From NCBI GenBank assembly GCA_037833965.1, contig AP031351.1, forward strand, positions 3,980,501 to 4,044,500: a stretch of DNA of 64,000 nt. The letters run 5' to 3'. The notes beneath the pieces are model-generated. The model was not told the origin of the DNA and ran no database searches. It saw nothing but the letters and a program-made list of their open reading frames with translations. The first letter of the stretch is position 1, and every line of letters starts with the position of its first letter. Source of the DNA: Marchantia polymorpha subsp. ruderalis. Its lineage: Eukaryota > Streptophyta > Marchantiopsida > Marchantiales > Marchantiaceae. Of the stretch, positions 45,157-56,850 are shown in pieces. Position numbers and translations under genes: made by a program.

Positions 45157-46639
45157 ATGGAGCTCTCAAGCACATTCGCTGGTGCTTGTCCCGTCATCAT
45201 GGGAGAGGCTTTCCACATTGACGATTTGTTGGACTTCTCCAACGAGGACATTGCGGGGCCGATAGGCGAGGGTTTACTTTCGAGTCTGGACTCAACAATT
45301 ACGGACGTCGAGACGATCAGTACCACCGGCAGCCCCTCGTTGGCAGGGACCAAGCACATTCTGGATGGAGACGACGTTGTAGCCGGAGACCTCTGCGTGC
45401 CTGTAAGTTCGCCCTTCCCTCATGCAGCGCAACGATAGTATTTGCAGTAGCTGTCGTGGTAGCGAGAGCGTCGGCAGCAGAAGCAGCGGCAGCAGCCGTC
45501 GTATGACAGTCCGTGGAAGCGAGGCCCGAGAGCAATTGACCCGAAACGTAACACTTTGTTGGCTCGTTCGTGAGTGCGTGCTGTAACGAATGTAAGGAAA
45601 GAAGCGAAACGAATAGAATAACGAAAGTCAAGCTTCGAGGGGGATGGATTCTTGCAGTTTGTTTACAATTTTACTTCTGTGGCTGGCCTTGCGCAGTATG
45701 CAGAGATGGGGTTCTTTGTTGTTGAGAATGTTACGCTCACACAGCGCTTCCGTTGCCTGTGTGTGCCAGTGTGACGATTTAGCTGAGCTGGAGTGGCTAT
45801 CGAAATTTGTCGAAGACTCGTTTTCCATGGGGGAGGCAACGAGACCCGTGACGAGCTCAGGCGGTCTCACCGTCAGCACTGACGTGCAGATTGAATCATA
45901 TACCAACAAAGACAGGGACCGATTCCAGAGTGCGAGCCCCGTGTCCGTGTTAGAAAGCAGTGCTAGTTCGGAAAGAGCAAGTAATCTTTATCGAGAATTG
46001 TCCGTGCCCGGCCGTGCACGCAGCAAGAGGGCTCGTACCGGCGGGCGCGGGTGGGGCACGACAGCCCGCATACTTTCTTCGTCGAGCAATTCGGGTTCCG
46101 GTTCGGGCTCGGGTTCAGGGTCCGGGAATGATACCGAATCGTTGTCGTCGGACTCGAATGCCATGACCGGAGGCGGCAACTCTTCCTCTCAAACTCTCTC
46201 TGTCGACAGCCAAGCGACTCCTTCAGCGGCCATGATAGCACCGAAGGCTGTGTCTTCGAGTGCGAAGAAGCCTTGGAAAGCCAGCAAGAGTGGGAAGAAG
46301 GGGCAGGACGCTTCGCAACCGTGGCGGTGTATGCATTGCTCGACGCAGCGAACGCCCCAATGGAGAGCAGGTCCAATGGGTCCCAAGACTTTGTGTAATG
46401 CGTGCGGAGTGCGCTACAAATCCGGTAGGCTTTTGCCCGAGTACAGGCCGGCGGGAAGTCCCGGTTACATCGGTCACAAGCACTCTAATTCTCATAAGAA
46501 GATTCTGGAAATGCGAAGGCAACGAGAACAGCAACAACAGTCGCAACCATCATCGATGCTTTCGAGCTCGAGCTGTCAAGTGTCTCCGAACCACCTTTTA
46601 GAGCTCGAGGACCCCGACATCTGCAATTCGCAGAGTTAG
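45157..46639 (+). CDS. GATA zinc-finger transcription factor, plant subfamily I (A)
   Basis: Nuclear DNA-binding protein recognising GATA-core promoter elements. Two coding exons: 45157-45402 (82 codons) and 45770-46639 (289 codons plus stop), joined in phase 0 across a 367-nt intron, giving 371 residues. Exon 1 carries the subfamily-I acidic motif [14 protein letters not shown]. The join produces [20 protein letters not shown], the conserved motif that confirms the splice. A basic patch ([13 protein letters not shown], a likely nuclear signal) and a Ser/Gly-rich linker with a (GS)n run follow. The zinc finger is C-X2-C-X18-C-X2-C with Cys at residues 269, 272, 291 and 294, containing [20 protein letters not shown]. 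It is followed by the subfamily-I extension [16 protein letters not shown] and [16 protein letters not shown]. The tail is Q/S-rich. All zinc ligands are intact. A later ATG before GEAFHIDD is an alternative start. Confidence 0.95.
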
Positions 46640-47357
46640 ACGACATGGTCGTGAGAGTTCCAAAAAGACGGGAGATTTTCACTTCTAGACAGCCAAGCCA
46701 AGCACAGCCCAGCCTAGCCCGCGATAGTCAAATTTAATCAGTCCCCGACGGACGACGACGTGACGTTTCAGTCTGTTCGTTTTTATTCAAAGCCAGCCAA
46801 TGTATATGTGAAGAAGGAGAAGAAGAAGAGGGAGAAGAGATATTAAACAATTCTCAGTTGCGAGAGAGCCCCGGAGAAAGAGAAGAAGAAGAGGAGGAGA
46901 CAGAAAGACAGACAGAAGTTCCCTTGAGGTTTCCCTGGAGTGGGAAATCCAATCATTTTTTTTGCCTAGCTTCCGTTGAGAGGTGGGAAAGTTGGTGGCC
47001 AGTACATTAGCTGGTTCGCTGGATACGCAGCAGTTTAGACCCGACCCGACGCGACGAGACCCGACCCAAAACCAAGGAAGGAGGTCAGCCCATGCCACCT
47101 GATGTTAAAATCTAGTGTTGTAAGTATAGCAGTCACTCACTTGACCTTACACGGGCCCAGATGATGTATTTTTGTAGATTACACTTTTAGCTGCGTCCTT
47201 CGAAGATTCAGTTCAGACCTGTTACTTAGCAGAGCGTGCTTACTGCCGGCGGGATTCTTAACCAGATTTGTCAGACACGTTAGTCAGTTTATCATCATCC
47301 ATTACACAGTCCAATCAGTTCGATCTCACTTTGTTTCACAATTCGTCTATCAATAAA
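46640..47357 (+). terminator. GATA gene 3' UTR with polyadenylation signal
   Basis: Non-coding stretch after the stop codon, with a GAAGAAG-rich segment (46811-46900). The first clear AATAAA is at 47352-47357, giving a possible 3' UTR of about 700 nt. An earlier non-canonical site cannot be excluded. Confidence 0.45.
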
Positions 47358-47399
47358 AGTTAGCAAGAAACCATCCCTTTGGTGATGCCATGACATGAT

Positions 47400-50300
47400 T
47401 CCATACCGGAAGCAAAAGCATTAAGGTCATTCAAACAACTGGCGCTCTGTGCTCTCTCTCTGGCCCATTCCACTTTCTTCTGATTTCGGTAATCTTCTCG
47501 CTTTACGGAGTCGACTTTCCTTTGTCCTTTTTCAGTTATTTCACACGCCTTGGCGATTCCTCCTCTCTCTGGTCAGGCCGTTGAGTACTACATGCCATGT
47601 CTGTTCTTGCACTCCCCCTCCCCTCGCGAGCCGCCCTCTCGGCCCTCTTTGCTTTTGCGTGCTGTGATGAAATGACACTTAGACTCGAACTTGCGTGTGC
47701 GGCGTGCCACTTGGCACCTTCTGACGACCGTCCAGCCCGGCCAGCCTAGAACCCCTGACCGTCCAGCCCAGTCCGGTCCGGTCCTGTCCTGTCCGGCAGC
47801 AGGCTCTCGAGTCTACCGTAGGTCTGATCTGCATCTCATCTCGGCGTCTCCCTTGTGTTCTCGCTCTGCCTCCCTACCTTCTCGTACTCCTAACCGTGAG
47901 TGACAATCTAGTCTGTTTGTTTCGTTATGCAAATCTTGTGCTGGCTGGCTGGCTGGCGGCCGGCCGGGCGGCCGGCCGGGCCGGGCTGTAAAGTTGAATA
48001 AAGAGCAGCCGGGAAGGGAAAGTCGCTGCTGCCGCAGCAGCAGTAGCATAAACTCTGAGAACTACAGTTTCGCACCATGATGCGGTCTGGCACTCAGAAA
48101 GTCGTCAAGGCAGCTGCTTTGAGTTCGATCCCAGTGGTCCTCTGAATCTGTCTGGTTTTGCCAAAGAAATGATGGTAGTCCCTGCCCGCGGTCAGTGGAC
48201 CAAAACAGTTCCATGTTCTTTCTCTTTCGTCTTCTTTTCCCTCGTTGCTCTGGTTGTTCACAGAACGAACAGAGCTTCTTCGAGGATGTGGTGAGACGGG
48301 TTGGGGTGACAAAACAGTCCCTTTATTGCCAGGCGTCCCATCCCGACAAATACGGGTACTGGACAGAAGGACGGCTGGACCCCGCAATGCGAATGCTTAT
48401 GAGCGCATTGCGCTGCATGTGGTCTCTTACACGGGACATTGCGGGAAATAGGTCGCCGTAAGTCTCCGCTCTATGAATTTGGCAAATGAACTCCCCGCAA
48501 TCCCCGCTAAACTCGCCCCAGCCCCCGTGCAAAGCAATAAACTGTCCGCCATTGCCGCTGGGCGAGCTCCACCGGGTCAGCAGTACTGTCACCGAGTTTG
48601 GCCATTGTCTGATCCTCTGAGTCACTCATCCCGTCAGAGTCAATGCCGGACGGGGAACGGACGTTCAGTCGTTTAATCCACACTCCGGACTCTCATCTCG
48701 GACTCCCTCCCGGCTTCCTGCCCACATTACTGACTGACACCTGCACAGCCGGTGAAGAGGAGCACAACACCATCTCCTTTCCTCGCGTGTCCAGGCTAGG
48801 CTATGGTAGCCTGCACTGCCTGTCGCGCTCTTTCTCTGTCGCTCTGTCTGTGTGTGCCAGCCAGCGAGTGAGCCATTTGTGCCTAGTGTATTTCATCGCT
48901 CAGGAGTGACGAAATACCGTAGGCACTTTTCACTCACACACACTTACACCTGAGCCCTTTTCACTTTCATTGAAAAGGCTTCTGTCTCTTCCTTACAGGG
49001 AGCGATGGGTTGGGCAAAAGTGCGGTGTATGATTCATCAAAAGGGGAAGATTCAGTTCGGTTCAATTTCATCGCACTCACAAGAACTCTCTTCTTTCTCT
49101 CACGGACTTCGTCTCCCGAGTCTCGATCGTTCTTTTCCGTCCGGGCCCCCGTGATGGCTTCCTCGGCGTCTGGCGCCATCGCGCTCTCCCTCGAGAAACG
49201 CGCACCCGTCGCTTTCTTCAATTCATTATTCATTCATTCATACATCCATGCACACAGTTCAACGTGCGAGTGGTTTGTCCCTCTTTGCCAACAGTAGAAA
49301 ACTTCCGTGGTCAGGAAGAATCTGCTGTGCGTGGGTCGACGAACAACAGAACATTGATTCGGCTCGCTCGGGCGAAAGCAAGCTCAGACGCAGAAAAGCA
49401 TGCCCGCCGCAGTAAACCAGTAGTCACTTCAGAAGATTCCGCATGATCGAATCGACAGAGCATCGTCCCCGATTCAAAAGCCTCGAAAAGCTGCTCGACG
49501 ACCACGGCCAGCCCAGCCCGGTCCGTCACGGGGTGGGGTGGGGTGCGGTTCCTGCCACAGCATTTCAAAATTCGAACCCGTTCGTTTACCTCGCCTCGCC
49601 TCGCCTCGCTTTCGAATTTGAACCCCGCTCCCACCCCGCGACTGCGTCCACGAACCCAGCCTCGCAGTAGCGTCCGCCCCCATCCGCTGGGCGGCAGTGA
49701 CTCTGCCCCGGCGCTGCGAGCTCTGAGCAAGCGAGCTGCAGCACAGAATGCCCAGAGAGTACAGTACAGTACTAGATACAAAACCTCACAGCAGCATATG
49801 CCTTGCCCGTCCCCCTATCTGACGCATGGACGCTGACGGCACGTGCCTTCCGATATAGCTCTGCGTTTCCTCCGCAGCCCCTACATACGCTACTGTTCCG
49901 CGCAGTACAATTCAGTACTCGTAGCTCCTGTACTGGACTGTGCAGGCAGGCAGGGAGGTGGTCTAATCTGCTACTGGACTGTACCACCGCTCCTACCACG
50001 ACCCCCACCCCCACCACCACCGCAGCATCCGAACTGTGACCTCCGAGGCCTGCGTCCCTTTCACTCCACTCCCCTCCCCTCCCGTCCCCTCCACTTTGCA
50101 TCGCTGCATTCGTAGACCGGGTGCGAGTTTGACATTATGCCGGGTGTGTGTCACCCGTCTCCGCCTGTCGGTAATGGCTTTCCTTCGCAGAGAGGCGGGT
50201 CATGAATCTCGAGGTCCCAGCTGACGTTCTTTCCACGCGGTGGGTTCCGTGAGAGAGAGCGTACGCTCCCGGCTCTAAAGATTCGAGGCCAAACCCGAGA

Positions 50301-53300
50301 CCGGGGACCTTCGGCCTGCTGCCCCGGGAGCCGCTCTTCGCTCCAAAGGTGGATCCTCGGCTTTCCCTCCCGTTCATCGCGGCAGGCGTCAAATCCGTGT
50401 GATTCATCGCCAGTGACCGGTCCGTCGGGCTCTGTCTCTCGGTCTGTCGGTCCCCCGGAAACCCCCCTCATGCTTGCTTTTCTGGATAATAAAGATCGAA
50501 GGTTGATTTATTACGAAGAAAAGCGGAATTAGAAACGGTCGTCATAATAACTTGACCATCCCTGCGCCCTTGACCGAAAAGGGGAAGATCGTTAGAATCG
50601 GTCGGATTGCGGATCGGAGGATCCGTGCTCGGCCCGTCGGCCTCGGACGCAGTCCCTCGGCTCGGCCCTCTCTTGTCTTAACGTCGTTGGGAACGCGTCG
50701 CGAGATCCAATCGAGTCCGACGAGGGTGGAGCGGGATGGGCGAGGCGGGGGCAGGGCATGGCACGGCCACGATGGAGGAGGACATGTTCGGGCTCCGGCT
50801 AAGTTTGTCGGTGGGACGTGAACACACTGGCTGCATGTGGGCGATCGCAGCGCGCTAAATCAGCCGCCAATCTCTGGACCCGAGGCCGCCCCTAGTTATG
50901 AACAATATCGCAGCCAACTCCCGGCTCATCAAATTGTCATAACTAGTCTTTAGGTCTGGACCAAATCTCCGACCTCGGCCCCGAACGTGACTCTTCCCTT
51001 TAGTTCTCCACCTTCCAAAGATAGCGCCATGCCCGCCCGACGTGTTGAGCGCTGCCGTCCACCGCCGATCGCCCGCCCATCCCTCGGTCCCGCGCCTCGT
51101 CGGAGCCCGCCACTTCCAACTCTCGCTTGCCTCGGACACACACACTTCGGTCGAGCGCATTCCCCCTCCTCGGGCCCTCGTCCACCTTTTTCTTCGTCGG
51201 AGTTCTTCCACCCCAAGGGCGGCCTCCTGGTCCCGAGTCGCGACTTGCCGGGCTCCGTTGTCAGATCCTCGTTATCCTCAACTTGTGCCCTTCAGTTGCC
51301 TCAACGTTGAGGGCTCAAGCCAACAAATTTCGTTTGTTTGCAGTGTGGATTTCTGTATTTAGAAGTTACTAACTTTACAAGGGTTCGGAGGGAGACTGCC
51401 GCGGGGCGTTTTGGGGAACGGGGAGGTGTGGTTGGGTGTTGTTTGACGATTCGGTGCAGGTCATGACGGTCGTAGTAGTGGTATCTAGAACCTTATCCCG
51501 GCGACGACGTCTTCTCTTATTAATGGCGGCTTTGAATTCTGTCTCACAGTTAACTTGACCTTTACAGTAAAGAACTCGTGCTACGGTGTCTAGAAGCATC
51601 CAATTTCCGGAAAGACTTGCTGATCAGCTTGAATTCTTTCCTGGAAAGTGGTCAAAATTTCACTCTCTTGCTGGAAGAGTTATGGTTCTCAGAACCTCAG
51701 AAGTCGTGTCGTGGGGTTTATGCACTCTGTGCTTCCATCTTCCTTCTTACTTCTTCATCATCCCGGTCGAAACTTTTCTTCAAAAGTCAGATTCACCATC
51801 ATCATCATTACAAGCAGTCTTTTCGGATTGAGCTCAAAGGGAGGAAACCGCCTGTTCTGTTCGATGGCTTGACTAGACTGTCAGAGCTACGGTGTTTTCA
51901 GGAGGCCGTCAAGATGCGGGCAAATTTTTCCATTTGAGGTATTGGTCAGAAAACGGAAGGATTCGGAAACTTATACTGACAGAAGACCTTGATCGAGTTT
52001 TCATCCGGCCAGATTCCGAATCTGCAGATCCCTTCTTTCTCTCCTACTTCAGATGACAGGAGGACAGGACGGAAGGGGTTAGAACACGCAGAGACCCGGG
52101 GAGCAATCAACAGGGATCTGATTTTGTCCTGCATGCCCCTCCTCAATTTCACAAGTGAAGAACTATTGAAAACGATGATCCTTTTCTGGATTTCGTACGA
52201 GCAGGACAGCGTGGTATTCACAAATTTGAGAATCATTTCCTCATCTCCCACTTAATAAGATCCTCTTCCTCTTACTTCAACATGGCACAGATACAATTTG
52301 CCACACTTTCACAATCGCACAAGAATTCATTGCCCATGACCGCGACCGACCTTCCCTGCTGTGATGTGAAACACATCAGAAACAACAAACGAGAGTATCG
52401 CTTACACGAAATATTCCATGCTCCCCTCGGGTCGCCTCACCTCCCTCCTCATCATGCTGCTCTTAAACAGGCACACCTCTGTTTCAGGACTGGACCATGC
52501 GAGGGAGGACGGAGGACAACCCGGGGCGAGACTCATCTGAGAGAGCTTTGGTCGGATGCTCGTCGGATGCCACGGGTTGGTTGTGAAAGTGAGCTCTGCT
52601 CCGGATGTGGCCCTGGTGTGTGAAGAAGTTGCGTCAAGTTTGGCTTGACTTGGATTTCTTCTACCCCTGGAAATCCCAACATTGTCGTTCATCGAACTTC
52701 GAGCCGAAATCTGTGCATGAATCCTCTTTATTTTATTGTTCGAAATCATACAAAAGAGAACATCTGCTCTTCCCCCACATCTTACTGTTTACATCTATGT
52801 CAGGGACACAGCAACGTTTTTTCCGAACGTCCCTTCATTACATCGCTTAACTCCGGGCACAGTGGCGCATTCAGATTGATGATCGACAATATTCGTTATG
52901 GCTCTCTTCTTTGAGGGCTCCATGTCTGTGGCACCTCTCGACCTTGTCCTTCCGTCTACCGAAGAGCGTGCTGGGCACATCGCCCCAAGCTCATTGCCGG
53001 CCTCCCCCATTTCGACATGGCAAATGCTTCCTCCCAACAGACGCAACTTGGACTTGAAGAAGACCAAGGGGTCAAGACATTCTCTTGACGGGCCTCGTCC
53101 ACATGCCCGGCTTCGAACCAAGTCCGAAAGACCTGAACGGTACATCACACTTACAGCCAAACGTTTGCGGCTCCGCCGAGCTTTCGAATATATCACGCGA
53201 TTTAGGAAGTTTTCGGGAAAGAAGAGTACTTCCATACATCCATCGTAGCAATAATAGTTATTTTTCTGTGTGTTGTGGACCTAGGTTCTATGGAAATGGA

Positions 53301-53330
53301 GCCATTTCAGAAATAATGTAACTTTCAATG
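47400..53330. other. CpG-rich 6-kb stretch without a recognisable gene
   Basis: GC-rich and CpG-rich to about 51.3 kb, then balanced. Many overlapping frames of 60-156 codons occur on both strands, as expected from GC-rich DNA. None shows a family motif. The best-formed frames in the 3' part (plus 52898-53248 and minus 53235-52795) oppose each other over the same bases and neither is recognised. A GGCC-rich inverted segment lies at about 47940-47985. It may hold a non-coding transcript or a distal promoter. Confidence 0.5.
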
Positions 53331-54162
53331 CCCCCGTTACCAACCCACGCTAATAGAAATCGAGAGAATTAACCATGGAATGGCCTCGAAACAAGCGCAC
53401 GAAACATGCATCAGTTTCTTACAAAATAAAATCGAATCATATCAGTTCCTGGAAGCTTTGCGATGGTGCTCGATAATATTACTTGTACCAAATTCTTCAT
53501 GAGATCCTGGTCGAAAAAGTAATGACGTGCGCCAGAAACATATAACAGATAATAATTGTATTGATGAATTCCGCATCGTTTAACCTGATAAGAACTTTTA
53601 TAGTGTTCATTGAGATGTACCCGGTTTCTTAATGTTAACATAACTTTATTCGGAATATATTAGCATATTATATTCGGAACTTAGCATTAGAAGGATGGAT
53701 AACTTCCAGTAATAACATCGAAATATAGTTCGCTTATACCTTCTTATATTCCTTGATCACGCAAGACGTTTTCTAAAATTTTGTTTATAAAACGGGGGAG
53801 AGTCAACAACGTTTTATTGCTCATAAAATTCCACTGATAAAAATTATTGCCAATAAGGGAGCGCTATGATATATAAGACAAAATTACCTTCCTGAAACAT
53901 GTAGGAACCCAGAGCATTTTGCAGAAGAGTTGGAGAATTATGAAACTCGGTTAGTGGCCTACTTTGTCCACGATTCAGCACCTTTGACATTCTGCCCATT
54001 ATGATCCCTGGCCTCGGACAAAACATAATCAATGACATGTCGTCGACTCATTGGCCTGAGATTGTACTCTGGTTACGCCACTTCGATCCCTTGGACAAGT
54101 TATGTGCTTATCTAGTTGGGATATTCATTCTTCCACCAAGGGCAGGGTCGTAGGCAGTAAGA

Positions 54163-54197
54163 ATATGACAGAAAGTCCTATAGAGTTTCTGTCATAT
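54163..54197. repeat. Inverted repeat, 12-bp stem
   Basis: ATATGACAGAAA at 54163-54174 and TTTCTGTCATAT at 54186-54197 are exact complements, with an 11-nt spacer. Confidence 0.9.
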
Positions 54198-54286
54198 CTA
54201 CTCTACGTCCAAGTCATGGCAACGCCTAGAGTACACTCTTTGTCTTGTCGTTTCGCGCAGTTGGAAAATTGAAAACGGGTTCACAG

Positions 54287-54316
54287 AAACCGCCCCACAA
54301 TATTGTGAGGCGGTTT
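54287..54316. repeat. 30-bp near-perfect palindrome
   Basis: AAACCGCCCCACAAT is followed directly by ATTGTGAGGCGGTTT; the arms match at 14 of 15 positions. It stands about 100 bp right of another inverted repeat and at the edge of an AT-rich block. Confidence 0.9.
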
Positions 54317-54419
54317 TTCACATACATACGGGAGGCCTTAAGGAAAGCTTATACGGGAGTTTTAAGAGGTACAGAGTATACATACTTCTACAATAACGAG
54401 ATTCACTACAATCGTGTTT

Positions 54420-55889
54420 GCAGAAATCTAATATTATATTATCTAACATACATATTACAAATTTATATAATGGATAGTTGAAATTGTACAATAAAATATG
54501 ATATTTTGACTGATTATTATATAAAATTCAGTGAATTCTTAACAAATTGGGTTTAAAAAAATCTCAAAGTGATAAAAACTTTTTTCTTCAATCTGAATAT
54601 TTTGCTGTGAAACCTAAATTTTATAATTTACGTCAGACTTGTATTTATTCCCCTCCTCATCAATTTATATTTAAATGAATCATAGATAGACTCAGTTGGG
54701 TAGAAAGGTTATTATTTCGATACCAATCTTGTTTCGGTTTTCTTAAAAAACCTAATACGGTAATAAAGCATGTTTAAGTAAGATAATAAATCTTATATAA
54801 TATGAAATTTATATATGGACTAGAAATTAAATAAAATAAAAATTGATATCGAAAATATAAAATAATTTTCAATGCAATTTATTCTTAACAAAAATCGGTT
54901 GATTAATTAAAAATTACCTGAGTATTTTTTTATTTGAAATTTTAATCCCAAACAGAACATATTTTTCAATATTATTTTAATATTATTTTTTACCTAAAAT
55001 GTATCATGAAAAAATATTTTTTGAAGAATAAAAACATTATGGAAGAATGAAATATTCTAAATAATTAAAAAATAAATTTCAATAATAATTTTTAATTTTA
55101 AAATAATATTTCTAAATATTTCTTGATATAGTTAAATTTTCATTTGGTGATGAGATCAATATATATATTAGTAATAAATTTAGATTTTATGTGATATTAT
55201 ATCATTTAGGTTTATTTGATATTTCCGTCTTATTTTCAATGTCAGATATAAAATAGAAAAAGAAAAAAAATTTCAATTATCTGGTAATTAAAATGCTTTT
55301 GCAAGATTTTTCAAGAACCACATATTTGAACAATGACAAATTTTCCAAATAGTTTTTTTAAGCATGTGAAAACAAATTTTAATTTTTAATGCTTTTCTTA
55401 GTAATATGAGGTGTGTTTGATTTCAATGTTATTCTATTTTATAAGTAAATCTAAATTTTAATTTTAAAATTATTTATTAATAGAGCACAAATTACATAAT
55501 GTATATTTTTACTGCAAATCCTTGAGTTTTGAACTGAAAAAGTCAAATAATTTCAAATGCTTATGTTGTAGAATGAATTTGGATTTTTAGAACATCAACT
55601 ATGAATCTTTTCATGAATAAACACTTCGATTTGAATTCTTGTATAAATATAGACAAATGTTTTATCAAATTGCTATAAGAAAGTATATTTTTCCAAAAAT
55701 TTGCTATATGTAAGCATGTTAATAATTATTTATACCGGAATGATGTTTACTGTAATCAACAAAACTTTCAATTTTTTGCTATATTGTATTCATCGATAAA
55801 ATTCATACTACACATTTATTTTAGAAATTTTTGCCAAAGTAACTTACAACAATATCAAAATGTAAAATAAATCTATATATTTTTCTTGG

Positions 55890-55920
<31 letters not shown>

Positions 55921-56850
55921 CAAGTTTTTTTACTATCACGTAAGAGATTTTTTGAATGACATTGTTTAATCTTTACTAAGAGTAGAAATTTAACTTTGAT
56001 GATGAATTATACAAACTTTCAGAAACACTATGGCAGGGCAAATTTTATTTCATAAACAAATTTTATCATAAAAAGAACCAAGATATATATGATTATCGCA
56101 GATTATGTTTAAGATTCCATATATTAAATTTCTTGTATTTTATTTTTCCAACAATTCGCTTAAAAATTGGGCAAAACCGAAATGAATTGAAGTACGGCTA
56201 AATCTCAATTTTTAATTTTTACATACTTTGATGGAAAATCGATTGATTAAAAGACATTAGATTTCCAAGTTATATTTCTTAAACTACTAAATTCAAATAT
56301 ATTTTTTCGATTATTTGTTGAGCTTCTTTTGAAGTACTTTATTGAATATTTGTGAAAACTTCAAATGCATTTTATCATAATATAATATATTTTACTTAAA
56401 ATTATTTATTAAATGTATTCTAATGTGATATAAAAGTTCAAAAGCGATTATGAAAGTTTTGTTTTTTTAGTTTATCACATTAATGAAATGTGTTATATTT
56501 TTTTTATTTTCAGATTAATTATGTATGCATGCAATTTTGAAGTTTTTTAATTTCAAAATTAAATTAATCTGTTTGATATATTAGGAATGGGCAAAGCTAT
56601 TTCAGTATTGCCTAAAAGTTGCATATATTATGACTATCAACGTTTACAATCTTGGTTTTTTCTTATGAAAATCTTAATAAAATAGTGAACATATCATACA
56701 CACATATATCTTTGATATAATTGAAATCACATAATTTCTTTGTAAGTACATTCATCTTTACATGTGCAAAGGTTATGCAACTATATAATCTACAGTTTGA
56801 TTGAAGAGTAAAGATATCAATCGAAAATCTGTTTTTGTCGTCTTTATATG
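54420..56850. other. Second AT-rich block without genes
   Basis: Composition like that of 27.5-37.4 kb: A/T runs, few CG dinucleotides, stops in all frames. It contains a (TA)n microsatellite at about 55892-55917. No feature was recognised. Confidence 0.7.
55892..55917. repeat. (TA)n microsatellite
   Basis: About 13 uninterrupted TA dinucleotides inside the AT-rich block. Confidence 0.9.

Noticed and set aside
52795..53248. Opposed frames of 116 (plus) and 146 (minus) codons
   Set aside because: Both strands are open over the same bases, neither has a known motif, and no splice-supported neighbours were found.
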